Positions 8,173 through 16,473 of a stretch of DNA of 59,280 nucleotides are shown in pieces (the stretch's first letter is position 1; each line of letters opens with the position of its first letter). Both the position numbers and the translations under genes were made by a program. The stretch is from assembly GCA_016872725.1 (NCBI GenBank), contig VGZC01000037.1:1-59280 (forward strand), written 5' to 3'. The stretch is from Planctomycetota bacterium. Lineage in GTDB: Bacteria > Planctomycetota > Planctomycetia > Pirellulales > Pirellulaceae. The notes beneath the pieces are model-generated. The model was not told the DNA's origin. It searched no databases and saw only the letters and a list, made by a program, of their open reading frames with translations.

Positions 8173-9119
8173 CGGTTGCCGCTTGGACGCGCAGCGATGG
8201 CGACGGCCCGCACGCCCTTTTCACGGGCGGCGTGCACGGGGACGAATACGAGGCGATGGCCGCGCTGCGCGCGCTCATCGGCGAGCTTGCCTCGAGGACG
8301 ATCCGTGGGCGCGTCACGATCATTCCCGTCGCCAATGCGCCGGCGTTTGACGCGGCGTGCCGCACGGGTCCCGACGGCATGGACCTCGCGCGGACCTTTC
8401 CGGGCAAAACCGACGGAACGGTGACCGAGCGGATCGCCGCGGAGCTCACCGAACATATCCGCTCGGCCGACTTCTACATCGACCTGCACTCGGGCGGCGC
8501 GAGCTACTTCGTCTATCCGCTTGTCGGCTACACGCTGCATCCGGACGCCCGCGTGCTCGCCGCGCAGCGGCGCATGGCCCGCGCCTTTGGCCTTCCCCTG
8601 ATCTGGGGCACCGACCCGCGGCTCAACGGCCGTTCGCTATCGGCGGCGCGCGACGCCGGAGTTCCAGCGATCTACGCCGAGTATCTGGGCGGCGGACGAC
8701 TCAGCGACGCAGGCGTGCGGGCCTACATGCGAGGATGCCGACGCGTGCTGGCCGAATGCGGTCTCATCGGTGACGACGGCGAACGCGAACCGGACGGGAG
8801 CCTGTCGCAAGGCCGCATGGTCGAGGACGCGCGGGAAGGCTCGGGCCACCTCCAGACGCGGCACACGGCGCCGATCGACGGTTTCTTTGAACCCCGCGCG
8901 CGACTCGGAGCGCGACTCGGTCCCGGCGAACCGCTGGGTGAGATCGTCGACGCGCTGGGAACGCATCGCATCACGATCCCGGCGGCGCACGGCGGGGCCG
9001 TCATCGCGATCCGCGCGCTGCCGCGCGTCGCGCGCGGGGAGAGCGTCGGCGTCGTACTCGACGAAATCGACGGTCGGGAGCCGCTCGAACTCCCCGAATG
9101 GCCTCGCGATCCCCTCTGA
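8169..9119 (+). CDS. Succinylglutamate desuccinylase/aspartoacylase-family zinc hydrolase
   Basis: Members of this M14-like family remove acyl groups from amino acids or related amides. The 316-residue protein shows the zinc site GGVHGDEYE (His23, Glu26) and DLHSGG (His107), with the arginine-containing DLARTFPGK that corresponds to the family's N-L-N-R-x-FPG. The C-terminal ~90 residues form the beta-rich second domain. Start GTG 8169 overlaps the previous stop by 4 bp, so it is co-expressed with the HEAT/sialidase protein. The actual substrate cannot be read from the sequence. Confidence 0.82.
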   Translation: MTVAAWTRSDGDGPHALFTGGVHGDEYEAMAALRALIGELASRTIRGRVTIIPVANAPAFDAACRTGPDGMDLARTFPGKTDGTVTERIAAELTEHIRSADFYIDLHSGGASYFVYPLVGYTLHPDARVLAAQRRMARAFGLPLIWGTDPRLNGRSLSAARDAGVPAIYAEYLGGGRLSDAGVRAYMRGCRRVLAECGLIGDDGEREPDGSLSQGRMVEDAREGSGHLQTRHTAPIDGFFEPRARLGARLGPGEPLGEIVDALGTHRITIPAAHGGAVIAIRALPRVARGESVGVVLDEIDGREPLELPEWPRDPL

Positions 9120-9173
9120 CGCGCCGGCGCGGCGCGACGACGGCAGGCGTGCAATGAACCCGGAGGCCTCACG

Positions 9174-9998
9174 ATGAAACTGATGGGCAAGACGGCGCTC
9201 GTGACGGGCGCGGCGCGGGGCATCGGCCGAGGATGCGCGCTCGAACTGGCGCGCGCGGGCGCCGACGTCGCGATCAACGACCGCAATGCCGATGAGCACT
9301 TGGCGTCCCTCGCCGATGAAATCCACTCGCTCGGCCGGAAATCGCTCGTCGTCGCCGGAGACGTGTTCGACCACGATACGTGCGGGCGATTGGTCGACCA
9401 GGTCGTCGCCGCATGGGGAGCGATCGACATCCTTGTGAGCAACCCGGCCCTGTCGCGCCGGAATGCCTTCCTGGATACGCCTCGCGACGAATTCGATCGG
9501 ACCCTGCGGGGTACTCTGTCGAGCGGGTTCTCGATGAGCCAGCACGCGGCGCGGCGCATGGTCGCGCGGGGCCGCGGCGGCGCGATCGTTTTTATTTCGA
9601 GCGTCCACGCGCGCATGCCGTACGCCGACAGCGCGGCGTATAATGCGGCCAAGGCCGGCCTGAATCACATGGCGCGCACCATCGCCGCCGAACTCGCCGC
9701 GGACCGCATCCATGTCAATGTCATCGAGCCCGGTTGGATCGACACGCCCGGCGAGCGACGGACGTTCGGCGACGACGTCGTGCAACGCTCGGGCGCGGCT
9801 TTGCCCTGGGGAAGACTCGGTACGCCCGCCGACATCGGAAAGGCGGCCGCGTTCCTCGCGTCGGACGACGCCGACTACATCACGGGCGCCACGCTCGTCG
9901 TCGACGGCGGATTCCTGCTCCGCGACGCGCTGCCCGCGCGGCATCGGCCCGCCGAGTCGTTGCGTCTGGTTCCGAAGCGGGACGAATCCGATGCGTAA
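9174..9998 (+). CDS. Short-chain dehydrogenase/reductase
   Basis: This is a classical SDR oxidoreductase of 274 residues that uses NAD(P). It has the cofactor motif TGAARGIG (11-18), the catalytic Ser in FISS (about 142-143), the Tyr156-x3-Lys160 pair (YNAAK) and the C-terminal ITGATLVVDGG. The usual NNAG motif is altered to SNPA. Overall it resembles FabG-like or sugar/alcohol dehydrogenases; the substrate is unknown. It lies 54 bp after the deacylase and may be in the same transcript. A ~20-residue polar tail follows the normal end of the family. Confidence 0.88.
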   Translation: MKLMGKTALVTGAARGIGRGCALELARAGADVAINDRNADEHLASLADEIHSLGRKSLVVAGDVFDHDTCGRLVDQVVAAWGAIDILVSNPALSRRNAFLDTPRDEFDRTLRGTLSSGFSMSQHAARRMVARGRGGAIVFISSVHARMPYADSAAYNAAKAGLNHMARTIAAELAADRIHVNVIEPGWIDTPGERRTFGDDVVQRSGAALPWGRLGTPADIGKAAAFLASDDADYITGATLVVDGGFLLRDALPARHRPAESLRLVPKRDESDA

Positions 9999-10033
9999 AG
10001 AGCCTTGGAATTGTTGAGCAGGAGGAGGCGACG

Positions 10034-10225
10034 GTCGCGTACGAGAAGTCGCCCGAAACGACGTCGATCGGCGAACTGCGGAACCTGTGGACGCGCATTG
10101 CGGGCGAGCGGAACCGGTTCCTCGACGAAACAGGGCCCGAAACGGGCCGGCGGGTCCGCGCCGTCATCGGGAGCATGCCGATAATGAATGATGATCGCGG
10201 CCGCGTCGGGCCGATGATCGGATAA
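10034..10225 (+). other. Possible small gene with a strong ribosome site but no standard start codon
   Basis: An unusually strong Shine-Dalgarno sequence, AGGAGGAGG at 10020-10028, is followed after 5 nt by GTC (10034) and an open frame of 63 codons ending at 10225. The peptide starts VAYEKSPETTSIGELRNLW and is not compositionally like a chance GC-rich frame. GTC is not an accepted start, so it may be a mutated GTG/ATG, a sequencing error or chance. I recognise no family. Confidence 0.25.
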
Positions 10226-10272
10226 AGCCCGCTCGTCGGCGTTCCGGACGGCGCCGACCGCTCGCCGTCGCC

Positions 10273-10301
10273 TTGAGCCTTCGCGCCGAACCCTTTAGGA
10301 T
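10273..10301 (+). promoter_or_regulatory. Sigma70-like promoter candidate for the fwd locus
   Basis: TTGAGC (10273-10278) and TAGGAT (10296-10301) are separated by exactly 17 bp. They lie about 60 bp before the chosen fwdD start. Four of six bases match the consensus in each box. This is a pattern match only. Confidence 0.3.
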
Positions 10302-10358
10302 GGCGGACCGGGCTTGGCGCCTCGATTGGGCATGCCGTTCATCGGAAAGTCGGAAGTC

Positions 10359-10694
10359 ATGGCTCCAAAGCGGTTCATCCTCAACGCCGCGCGCACCGCG
10401 AAACAGGGGACGTTGATCAGCGTCGGGAAGGACTCGGAGGAGTACCGGGCGTTGACGAGCACGTTGACGATGGATGCCGACGACATGAGGGAATTGGGGC
10501 TCGCGGCCGGACAGAAGGCGCTCGTCCGCACGGCGTTCGGCGAATCCGAATTCACGTGCGAGGCCGGCAAGGTGCCTCGAGGGATGGTCTTTGTTCCGTA
10601 CGGACCGCCGACCTGCCGGTTGATGAGCGGCGATACCGAGGGCACGGGAATGCCGATCTCGAAGGGATGGGAAGTGGAAGTCGTGCCCCTATGA
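10359..10694 (+). CDS. fwdD: Formylmethanofuran dehydrogenase subunit D (molybdopterin dinucleotide-binding)
   Basis: FwdD forms the part of the enzyme that, with FwdB, holds the tungsten/molybdenum bis-pterin cofactor. The 111-residue protein matches the family closely: FILNAARTAKQG at the start, then KDSEEYR, DADDMRELGL-AAGQ, and a GMVFVPYGP...TEGTGMPISKG end. The bacterial methylotroph Fhc complex lacks this subunit, so its presence suggests a cofactor-bearing enzyme. ATG 10359 fits the family N-terminus; ATG 10329 is in frame upstream. The stop overlaps a following ATG (ATGA, 10691-10694). Confidence 0.85.
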   Translation: MAPKRFILNAARTAKQGTLISVGKDSEEYRALTSTLTMDADDMRELGLAAGQKALVRTAFGESEFTCEAGKVPRGMVFVPYGPPTCRLMSGDTEGTGMPISKGWEVEVVPL

Positions 10695-10912
10695 CCCTAT
10701 CCGTTCCGGAGCGATCCGCGATCATGAGCGTGTACCAGGAACCGATGCCCGAACCGCTAGAAGGCTCGGAAGGCCCGAGCGCCGACCCAGGCGATGCGCG
10801 CGCCGCGCTCGAAGGAGGAGCGAGGCGCGTGGCGGCCTGGACCGAAGTGGACCCGGGGCGGTTCATGCCGCGCCGGGTTCGAGGCAGTTGCGTGGGCCGG
10901 GCTTTGGGGTGA
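10691..10912 (+). CDS. Small hypothetical ORF between fwdD and fwdB
   Basis: A 73-codon frame begins in a 4-bp ATGA overlap with the fwdD stop, the configuration expected for translational coupling. It starts MTLSVPERSAIMSVYQEP and is acidic/proline-rich in its first half and Arg-rich at the end. No motif is recognisable. It fills the 306 bp between fwdD and fwdB. It may be a real small gene or an accident of high GC. Confidence 0.35.
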   Translation: MTLSVPERSAIMSVYQEPMPEPLEGSEGPSADPGDARAALEGGARRVAAWTEVDPGRFMPRRVRGSCVGRALG

Positions 10913-10926
10913 ACGTTCGCCCTCCC

Positions 10927-10945
10927 GCCGTCCGGTTCGGACGGC
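10927..10945 (+). other. 8-bp perfect hairpin ahead of fwdB
   Basis: GCCGTCCG-GTT-CGGACGGC forms an 8-bp stem with a 3-nt loop between the small ORF and fwdB. There is no T-run after it, so it is not a standard intrinsic terminator. It could stabilise a processed transcript or attenuate between fwdD and fwdB. Confidence 0.45.
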
Positions 10946-11000
10946 TCGGATCCTCAACACGAGGGAACACACGATTGAACTCCGCGATGGTGGGAGTGCC

Positions 11001-12341
11001 ATGGGTTTGCAGGTGATTCGAAACGCCACGTGTACCTTTTGCGGCTGTGTTTGCGACGACATCGAATTGCATCACGACGCCGTGCGAATCCATGAAGCCA
11101 AGAAGGCATGCGTCCTCGGCACGGCCTGGTTTCTCAACCACACGGCGGAAAAGAAACACCCCGCCGCGTTGATCGACGGCCGTGAGGCGACTCTCGACGA
11201 CGCGATCGAGACGGCCGCCACGCTCTTGCACGAGGCCGACATGCCGCTGGTGTACGGCATGAGCAACACGACGTGCGAGGCGCAAAAGGAGTGCATCGCG
11301 ATGGCCGACCGGCTGGGTGGGCTGCTCGACAGCCACACCTCGTTGTGACACGGCCCCACGGAAATCGCCGCCCAGTTGGGAGGCAAGGTCACCTGCACGT
11401 TGGGCGAAGTCAAACAGAAAGCCGACTTCATCGTGTATTGGGGCGGCAATCCGGCGGAATGCCATCCGCGCCACTTCACGAAATACACGATCATGCGGAA
11501 GAGCAAGTTCCTGCCGAACGGCCGCAAGGACCGCACGATGGTGCTCGTGGATATCCGCGAGACCAAGAGCGCGAAGGCGGCGGACGTATTCCTCCAGGTC
11601 CGGCCCGGCAAGGACTTTGAATTGCTCACCATTCTCCGGGCGCTCATCAAGGACCAGCCCGTCGACAACGACCGCATCCCGGAAACGGGCCTGACCCGCG
11701 ACGTGCTGGACGATCTGATCCGCCGCATGAAGGCGGCGAAGTTCGGCTGCATGTTCTTCGGCATGGGGCTGTCGATGACCTGCGGGAAGCACATGAACAG
11801 CGCGGCCCTGCTCACGCTCGTGGCCGAGCTGAACGCGTTCACGAAGTTCGTGGCGATGCCCATGCGGGGGCACGGGAACGTGACCGGCGCGGACGTGATC
11901 ATGCGATGGCAAACGGGGTATCCGTTCGGGATCACCTTCAATCGCGGATATCCGCGCTACAACCCCGGCGAGTTCTCGACGGTGGACGTGCTGGTGCGCG
12001 GCGACTGCGACGCGGCGTTCATCATCGGCGCCGATCCGGGAGGCACCATGCCCCAGCCGGCCATCGATCACTTGAAGCGCATCCCCACGATCGTGCTCGA
12101 TCCGCACATCACGTTCACGAGCAGGCTGGCGCGCGTGCACATCACGACGGCGCCGCAGGGCATCGCCGCGCCGGGAACGGCGTACCGGATGGATGAACTC
12201 CCCTTGCCGCTCAAGCCCGCCTTGAAATCGCCCTATCCGACCGACGAGGACGTCGTGCGGCGGATCAACGCGGCGCTCGACGCGAAGCCGTTCTGGCTTC
12301 CGGAGGACGGTCGGCCCCGGATGCTCACGGCCCAGGTGTAA
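11001..12341 (+). CDS. fwdB: Formylmethanofuran dehydrogenase subunit B, selenocysteine-containing (in-frame TGA)
   Basis: This is the catalytic subunit that interconverts CO2/formate and the formyl carrier at a tungsten or molybdenum bis-pterin. Read through TGA 11346-11348 as selenocysteine, the protein has 446 residues, normal for FwdB. The [4Fe-4S] cysteines are Cys11, Cys14, Cys18 and Cys37 (CTFCGCVCDD...ACVLG). Sec116 sits in SHTSL-U-HGPTEIAAQLGG, exactly where the family has TSSV-C/U-HGPS (Cys118 in the methanogen enzyme). The sequence after it is equally well conserved: TCTLGEVKQKADFIVYWGGN, HPRHFTKY, GADPGGTMPQPA. Start ATG 11001 is set by homology; the frame is open further upstream to 10794. 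fwdA follows 4 bp later. A nonsense mutation is less likely because nothing else has decayed. Confidence 0.88.
11345..11392 (+). promoter_or_regulatory. Candidate bacterial SECIS hairpin
   Basis: Directly after the UGA the RNA can fold as GCC-G-CCC-AGUU-GGG-A-GGC (11367-11384). This is two 3-bp helices separated by one G/A mismatch, capped by the loop AGUU at 11374-11377. The loop begins 26 nt after the UGA and has G at position 2, as required by the published bacterial SECIS rules (loop 16-37 nt away, G in the first two loop bases). The UGA itself can pair at the base: GUGAC 11345-11349 with GUCAC 11388-11392. Folding was done by eye. Confidence 0.6.
11346..11348 (+). other. TGA recoded as selenocysteine (Sec116 of FwdB)
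   Basis: The single in-frame TGA falls on the codon of the metal-ligating catalytic residue, and the flanking residues are conserved on both sides. Methanogens such as Methanocaldococcus and Methanopyrus carry Sec at this same position. Changing one TGA to TGC would restore the ordinary Cys form. Confidence 0.88.
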
Positions 12342-12345
12342 CCCT

Positions 12346-13983
12346 ATGATGCGAATCACGGGCGGCCGGGTCTACGATCCGGCCAACGGCATCGACGGCG
12401 CGGTCAAGGAGCTCCGCATCGACGATCATGGCCGATTCGTCGACGCGATCGAAGGCGGTCGGACGATCGACGCGACGGGGATGATCGTCTTTCCCGGCGG
12501 CGTCGATGTCCACACGCACGTCGCGGGCGGGGCGATCAATTTCGCGCGGGCCATGACTCCCGAAGATCATCGGCGCACCCAGGCGTTCATCCGAACGAAG
12601 AACCGCCGCAGCGGGCTCGGCGGCATGGCGCCCACGACGTTCGCCACCGGATACCTCTACGCCGGCATGGGATGGACCACCGTCAATGAAGCGGCGGTGC
12701 CCGTGCTGTCCGCCCGGCACACGCACGAGGAGCTCGGCGACATCCCGATCGTCGACAAGTCCACGTTGGCGCTGATGGCGAACAACGAAATCCTGCTCGA
12801 CCAGCTCGAGGCGGGCGAATACGAACGCGCGCGGAGCGTCGTCGCGTGGTACATCTGGGCGGCGAAGGCGTACGGCGTGAAGGCGGTCAATCCCGGCGGC
12901 GTGGCCGCATGGAAGTGGGGCCACGACGCGAAACAGCTCACCTCGCCCATCAGCGGGTACGACACGCTCACACCCGGCCGCATCATCACGCAGTTGGCCC
13001 GCATCTGCGACGATCTGGGACTGCCCCATCCGATGCACCTGCACTGCAATAATCTCGGCGCGCCGGGCAACATCGCGACAACCCTCGATACGCTCCGGCA
13101 CCTCGAAGGCAGCCGCGCCCACATCGCGCATTCCCAATACCACGCCTACGGCGGCGACGGCTGGGATTCGATCCGCTCGGCGTCCAGGCAGCTCGCCGAT
13201 TACTTCAACGCCCACCCCGGCCTAACGACCGACGCGGGGGCCGTGCTGTTCGGCGATACGGTGACCATCACGGCCGACGGTCCGTGGCAACATCTGCTGT
13301 ACAAGTTGACCGGTCGCAAGTGGGGCAATCTCGACGTCGAGAATGAAACAGGGTGCGGCATCGTGCCCTACACGTACCGGCCGAGCAACCTGGTCAACGC
13401 CGTGCAGTGGGCCACCGGACTCGAACTGCTGTTGCTCATCCGCGATCCGTTCCAGGCATTCCTCTCGACCGATCATCCCAACGGCGGCTGTTTCTGGCGG
13501 TATCCCGAGATCATCAAACTGCTGATGTGCGCGGATTTCCGGAACGAGTGCATGGCGAAACTCCCCGAGGCGATCCGGCGGAGGATCGTCTTGCCCGAGA
13601 TCGACCGCGAATACACGCTGTATGAAATCGCCGCGAGCATGTCGGCGGGACCGGCGCGGGCGCTCGGACTCTCGAAGAAGGGAAACCTCGGAATCGGCTG
13701 CGACGCCGATCTGGTGATCTACGACGCGGACGACGATGCGGCCCGCATGTTCAGCCGGCCCCGCTACGTCATCAAGGGCGGCGAGATCGTGATCGAGGAC
13801 GGCGAGATCCGCGAAACGCCCCAAGGTCGTGAGTTCCTGGTAAGGCCGCCCTGCGATCCGGACATCGACGCGTTCATGCGGCCGTTGTTCGAGGACCGGT
13901 ACACGATGTCGTTCGAAAACTATCCGGTGGAAATCGAGCGGATCGAGCACGCGGACGTCCGGCCGTGTGCTCCCGCGCCGTAG
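12346..13983 (+). CDS. fwdA: Formylmethanofuran dehydrogenase subunit A (dinuclear zinc amidohydrolase)
   Basis: FwdA hydrolyses or forms the formyl-carrier amide at a binuclear zinc site. The 545-residue protein has the expected amidohydrolase ligands: His56 and His58 (VDVHTHVAG), the lysine that becomes carboxylated (Lys179 in YGVKAVNPGG; Lys178 in the methanogen enzyme), His231/His233 (HLHCNN), the HSQYH block (262-266) and the catalytic Asp376 in STDHPNGG. All are intact. The gene begins 4 bp after fwdB and ends 15 bp before the fwdC ATG, so the three are one operon. Confidence 0.93.
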   Translation: MMRITGGRVYDPANGIDGAVKELRIDDHGRFVDAIEGGRTIDATGMIVFPGGVDVHTHVAGGAINFARAMTPEDHRRTQAFIRTKNRRSGLGGMAPTTFATGYLYAGMGWTTVNEAAVPVLSARHTHEELGDIPIVDKSTLALMANNEILLDQLEAGEYERARSVVAWYIWAAKAYGVKAVNPGGVAAWKWGHDAKQLTSPISGYDTLTPGRIITQLARICDDLGLPHPMHLHCNNLGAPGNIATTLDTLRHLEGSRAHIAHSQYHAYGGDGWDSIRSASRQLADYFNAHPGLTTDAGAVLFGDTVTITADGPWQHLLYKLTGRKWGNLDVENETGCGIVPYTYRPSNLVNAVQWATGLELLLLIRDPFQAFLSTDHPNGGCFWRYPEIIKLLMCADFRNECMAKLPEAIRRRIVLPEIDREYTLYEIAASMSAGPARALGLSKKGNLGIGCDADLVIYDADDDAARMFSRPRYVIKGGEIVIEDGEIRETPQGREFLVRPPCDPDIDAFMRPLFEDRYTMSFENYPVEIERIEHADVRPCAPAP

Positions 13984-13998
13984 TGGGTGCCGCATTCC

Positions 13999-14859
13999 AT
14001 GCCCATCACGCTTCGCCTGCGACGCCGACCGACCGTTCCCCTGGAAGCCGAAGTGCTTTCTCCGGACGCGCTCGCCGACCGTTCGCTCGCCGAAATCCGC
14101 GCGCTCACCGTGTATCACGGCAAACGCCAATTGCCGCTCGGTGAGTTCTTCGATGTGGACGTCGAGGGGGAGCGGGGCGACGACTTGGTCCTTCACGGGG
14201 AATTGACCAAGGTGCGGTGGATCGGCCGCGCGATGACTCGGGGCTCGGTGACCGTGCATGGGCCGGTCGGAATGCACCTGGGCGCCCACATGGCTGGTGG
14301 ACGCATCGAGGTCCATGGAATGGCCGGCGATTGGATCGGCGCCGAAATGAAGGGAGGCTTGATCCATGTCCACGGCGATGCGGGCGGGCAGATCGGCGCC
14401 GCGTATCGCGGTTCGCCGCGCGGCATGACGGACGGGACGATCCTGATCGACGGGTCCGCGGGGCTCGAAGTGGGCATGCGCATGCGCCGCGGCACGATCG
14501 TCATCGGCGGTCCCGCGAAGAGCTTTGTCGGCCTTCAGATGAAAGGGGGCACCATCGTCTTGCTCGGCGGCGCCGAGCTGCGCGCGGGCGCCTGGATGAA
14601 CCGCGGCACGATCATCTCGATCGAACCGCTGCCCATCCTCCCGACCTTCGCGCCGGCGACCCGCGTCAATCCGGGGTTCGTCGGTCTCTTGGCTCGGTAC
14701 CTGCATCCGTTCGGAATCCGGCTCCCCCACGCGCCCGAGGAAGGCGACTATCGCCTCTATTCCGGCGACTTCTCGGTCCCCGGCAAGGGCGAACTCCTGG
14801 TTTGGCGACCGGCCGCGGAAGGAGTGGCGTCCCGCGAATCGGTCGGAGGGGGAATCTGA
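13999..14859 (+). CDS. fwdC: Formylmethanofuran dehydrogenase subunit C
   Basis: FwdC is a beta-helical structural subunit related to the C-terminal domain of glutamate synthase. The 286-residue protein has the repeated G-x-x-M-x-x-G pattern (GPVGMHLGAHMAGG, GMAGDWIGAEMKGG, GDAGGQIGAAYRG, GSAGLEVGMRMRRG, GPAKSFVGLQMKGG, GAELRAGAWMNRG). It opens with the family's EAEVLSPD segment. GTG 13987 is a possible earlier start. No formyltransferase gene (ftr/fhcD) follows: rimO is next, 174 bp away. Confidence 0.92.
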   Translation: MPITLRLRRRPTVPLEAEVLSPDALADRSLAEIRALTVYHGKRQLPLGEFFDVDVEGERGDDLVLHGELTKVRWIGRAMTRGSVTVHGPVGMHLGAHMAGGRIEVHGMAGDWIGAEMKGGLIHVHGDAGGQIGAAYRGSPRGMTDGTILIDGSAGLEVGMRMRRGTIVIGGPAKSFVGLQMKGGTIVLLGGAELRAGAWMNRGTIISIEPLPILPTFAPATRVNPGFVGLLARYLHPFGIRLPHAPEEGDYRLYSGDFSVPGKGELLVWRPAAEGVASRESVGGGI

Positions 14860-15001
14860 TGCGATCGAGGGCGCGGGGCGTCGAGGGCCGCGGAGGTTCA
14901 CGGAAGTTCACGGAATCGCAATGAGCGCGAAACGGTCGATGGCGCCGGGGAACTTCCCGTGGCCGGGGCGTTCGAGCCTTTCGGCCGTTGGGGCCCGGCG
15001 A

Positions 15002-15007
15002 TAGAAT
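15002..15007 (+). promoter_or_regulatory. Possible -10 box (TAGAAT) before rimO
   Basis: TAGAAT lies 26 bp upstream of the rimO ATG. A weak -35 (TTTCGG, 14979-14984) is 17 bp before it. The same TAGAAT hexamer occurs upstream of the PASTA gene at 28022-28027. This is a pattern match only. Confidence 0.3.
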
Positions 15008-15033
15008 GACCGTTTTCCCCGGCGGAACGGCTC

Positions 15034-16404
15034 ATGAAAACCGATTCCAACAAGGCGGCGACCTATGCGTTCGTGAGCCTCGGTTGCCCGAAGAACCTCG
15101 TCGACAGCGAGCGGATGCTCGGCCTTCTGCGGGGCGGCGGATATGAGCTGGTCGATGAGCCGGACGGGGCGGACTTCGTCGTCGTCAATACGTGCGGCTT
15201 TATTGACGCGGCGCGGGGCGAATCGATGGCCGCGATCGACGAGATGCTCCGCCTCAAGCGGGAAGGCCGAACCCGGGGAGTGATCGTCGCGGGATGCCTC
15301 GCCGAACGGCAGAAGGAACGATTGCTCGCCGAACGCCCCGATATCGACGGATTGGTCGGCGTCTTCGCGCGGGACGAGATCGCGCGGATGGCCGATCGGT
15401 TCATCGGGAATCCGACCGAGCAGCGCACGTTGTTCCGGCCGGCGACGATCCGTCCGTTGGAGGACACGGGCCGATTCCGCGTCACGCCCCGCCACTTCGC
15501 GTATCTCAAGGTTTCCGAGGGATGCGATCGGCTATGCACGTTCTGTTCGATCCCGTCGATGCGGGGCCGGCATGTGTCGAAGCCGATCGAGGCGATCGTC
15601 GAGGAGGCCCGGCAGCTCGCCGCCGACGGTGCGAGGGAACTCGTCCTCGTGGCGCAGGACACGACCTATTACGGACGCGATCGATACGGCGCATCGCGGC
15701 TCGCCGACTTGCTCGCCGAACTCGATCGGATTGAGGACGTCGATTGGATCCGCGTCATGTATGCGTATCCGATGTACATCGACGACCCGTTGATCGACGT
15801 GATCGGCCGATCGCGGGCCGTCGTTCCGTACCTCGATATGCCCTTGCAGCACTGCAACGACGCGGTGCTGCGGCGGATGGCGCGCCGCGTCACGCGGGAC
15901 GAAACGGAAATCCTCCTTGCCAAGCTGCGCGCGCGGATCCCCAAGCTCGCCGTCCGAACGACCGTGATCGTGGGATTCCCGGGCGAAACCGACGAACAGT
16001 TCGCGGAATTGGAGGCGTTCGTCGAACGGCAGCGGTTCGAGCGGCTGGGCGTGTTCACCTACTCGCTCGAACCGGACACGCCCTCCGCGTCGCTGTCCGA
16101 CCCGGTTCCCGATTCGATCCGGGAGGATCGCCGCGCGCGCCTGATGGCCGCGCAGCAGGCGATCGCGTTCCGTGCGAACGCGGAGCGCGTCGGAACCGCC
16201 TGCGACGTGCTGCTCGACGCGCCGATCCCCGGTGAAACCAATGTCTTCGCGGGGCGCACGCCCTGGGATGCGCCCGACGTCGACGCGTGCGTCTATGTCA
16301 CGGGCCAAGAAGAGAAGCTCGCGGTCGGATCGATCGTGCCGTGCGAAATCGTCGCTTGGAAGGACTACGACTTGATCGCCGTTCCCGTCGGACCGCCCCG
16401 CTGA
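15034..16404 (+). CDS. rimO: Ribosomal protein S12 methylthiotransferase RimO
   Basis: This radical-SAM enzyme adds a methylthio group to an aspartate of ribosomal protein S12. The 456-residue protein has the RimO N-terminus [12 protein letters not shown] with cluster cysteines 18, 54 and 88. The radical-SAM motif is Cys164-x3-Cys168-x2-Cys171 (CDRLCTFC). A C-terminal TRAM domain follows (about 390-456). SLGCPKN...DSE separates RimO from MiaB. The start ATG is supported by length and homology. Confidence 0.95.
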   Translation: MKTDSNKAATYAFVSLGCPKNLVDSERMLGLLRGGGYELVDEPDGADFVVVNTCGFIDAARGESMAAIDEMLRLKREGRTRGVIVAGCLAERQKERLLAERPDIDGLVGVFARDEIARMADRFIGNPTEQRTLFRPATIRPLEDTGRFRVTPRHFAYLKVSEGCDRLCTFCSIPSMRGRHVSKPIEAIVEEARQLAADGARELVLVAQDTTYYGRDRYGASRLADLLAELDRIEDVDWIRVMYAYPMYIDDPLIDVIGRSRAVVPYLDMPLQHCNDAVLRRMARRVTRDETEILLAKLRARIPKLAVRTTVIVGFPGETDEQFAELEAFVERQRFERLGVFTYSLEPDTPSASLSDPVPDSIREDRRARLMAAQQAIAFRANAERVGTACDVLLDAPIPGETNVFAGRTPWDAPDVDACVYVTGQEEKLAVGSIVPCEIVAWKDYDLIAVPVGPPR

Positions 16405-16473
16405 CCGAGTCGGAGCGGCGGTTGTCGAACATCCCGGACTCCGCGCAAGGAACCTCAGGAGGTTGTCAGCACG

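Larger units (their letters stand above)
9999..10358. other. Intergenic region upstream of the formylmethanofuran dehydrogenase locus
   Basis: It contains the doubtful small ORF described at 10034 and a promoter-like pair at 10273-10301. I see nothing else supportable. Confidence 0.4.

Noticed and set aside
11001-11348. FwdB as a pseudogene or as two separate genes broken by a stop
   Set aside because: The only lesion is a TGA exactly at the catalytic Cys/Sec codon. Both flanks are well conserved, the operon partners are intact and a SECIS-like hairpin follows.
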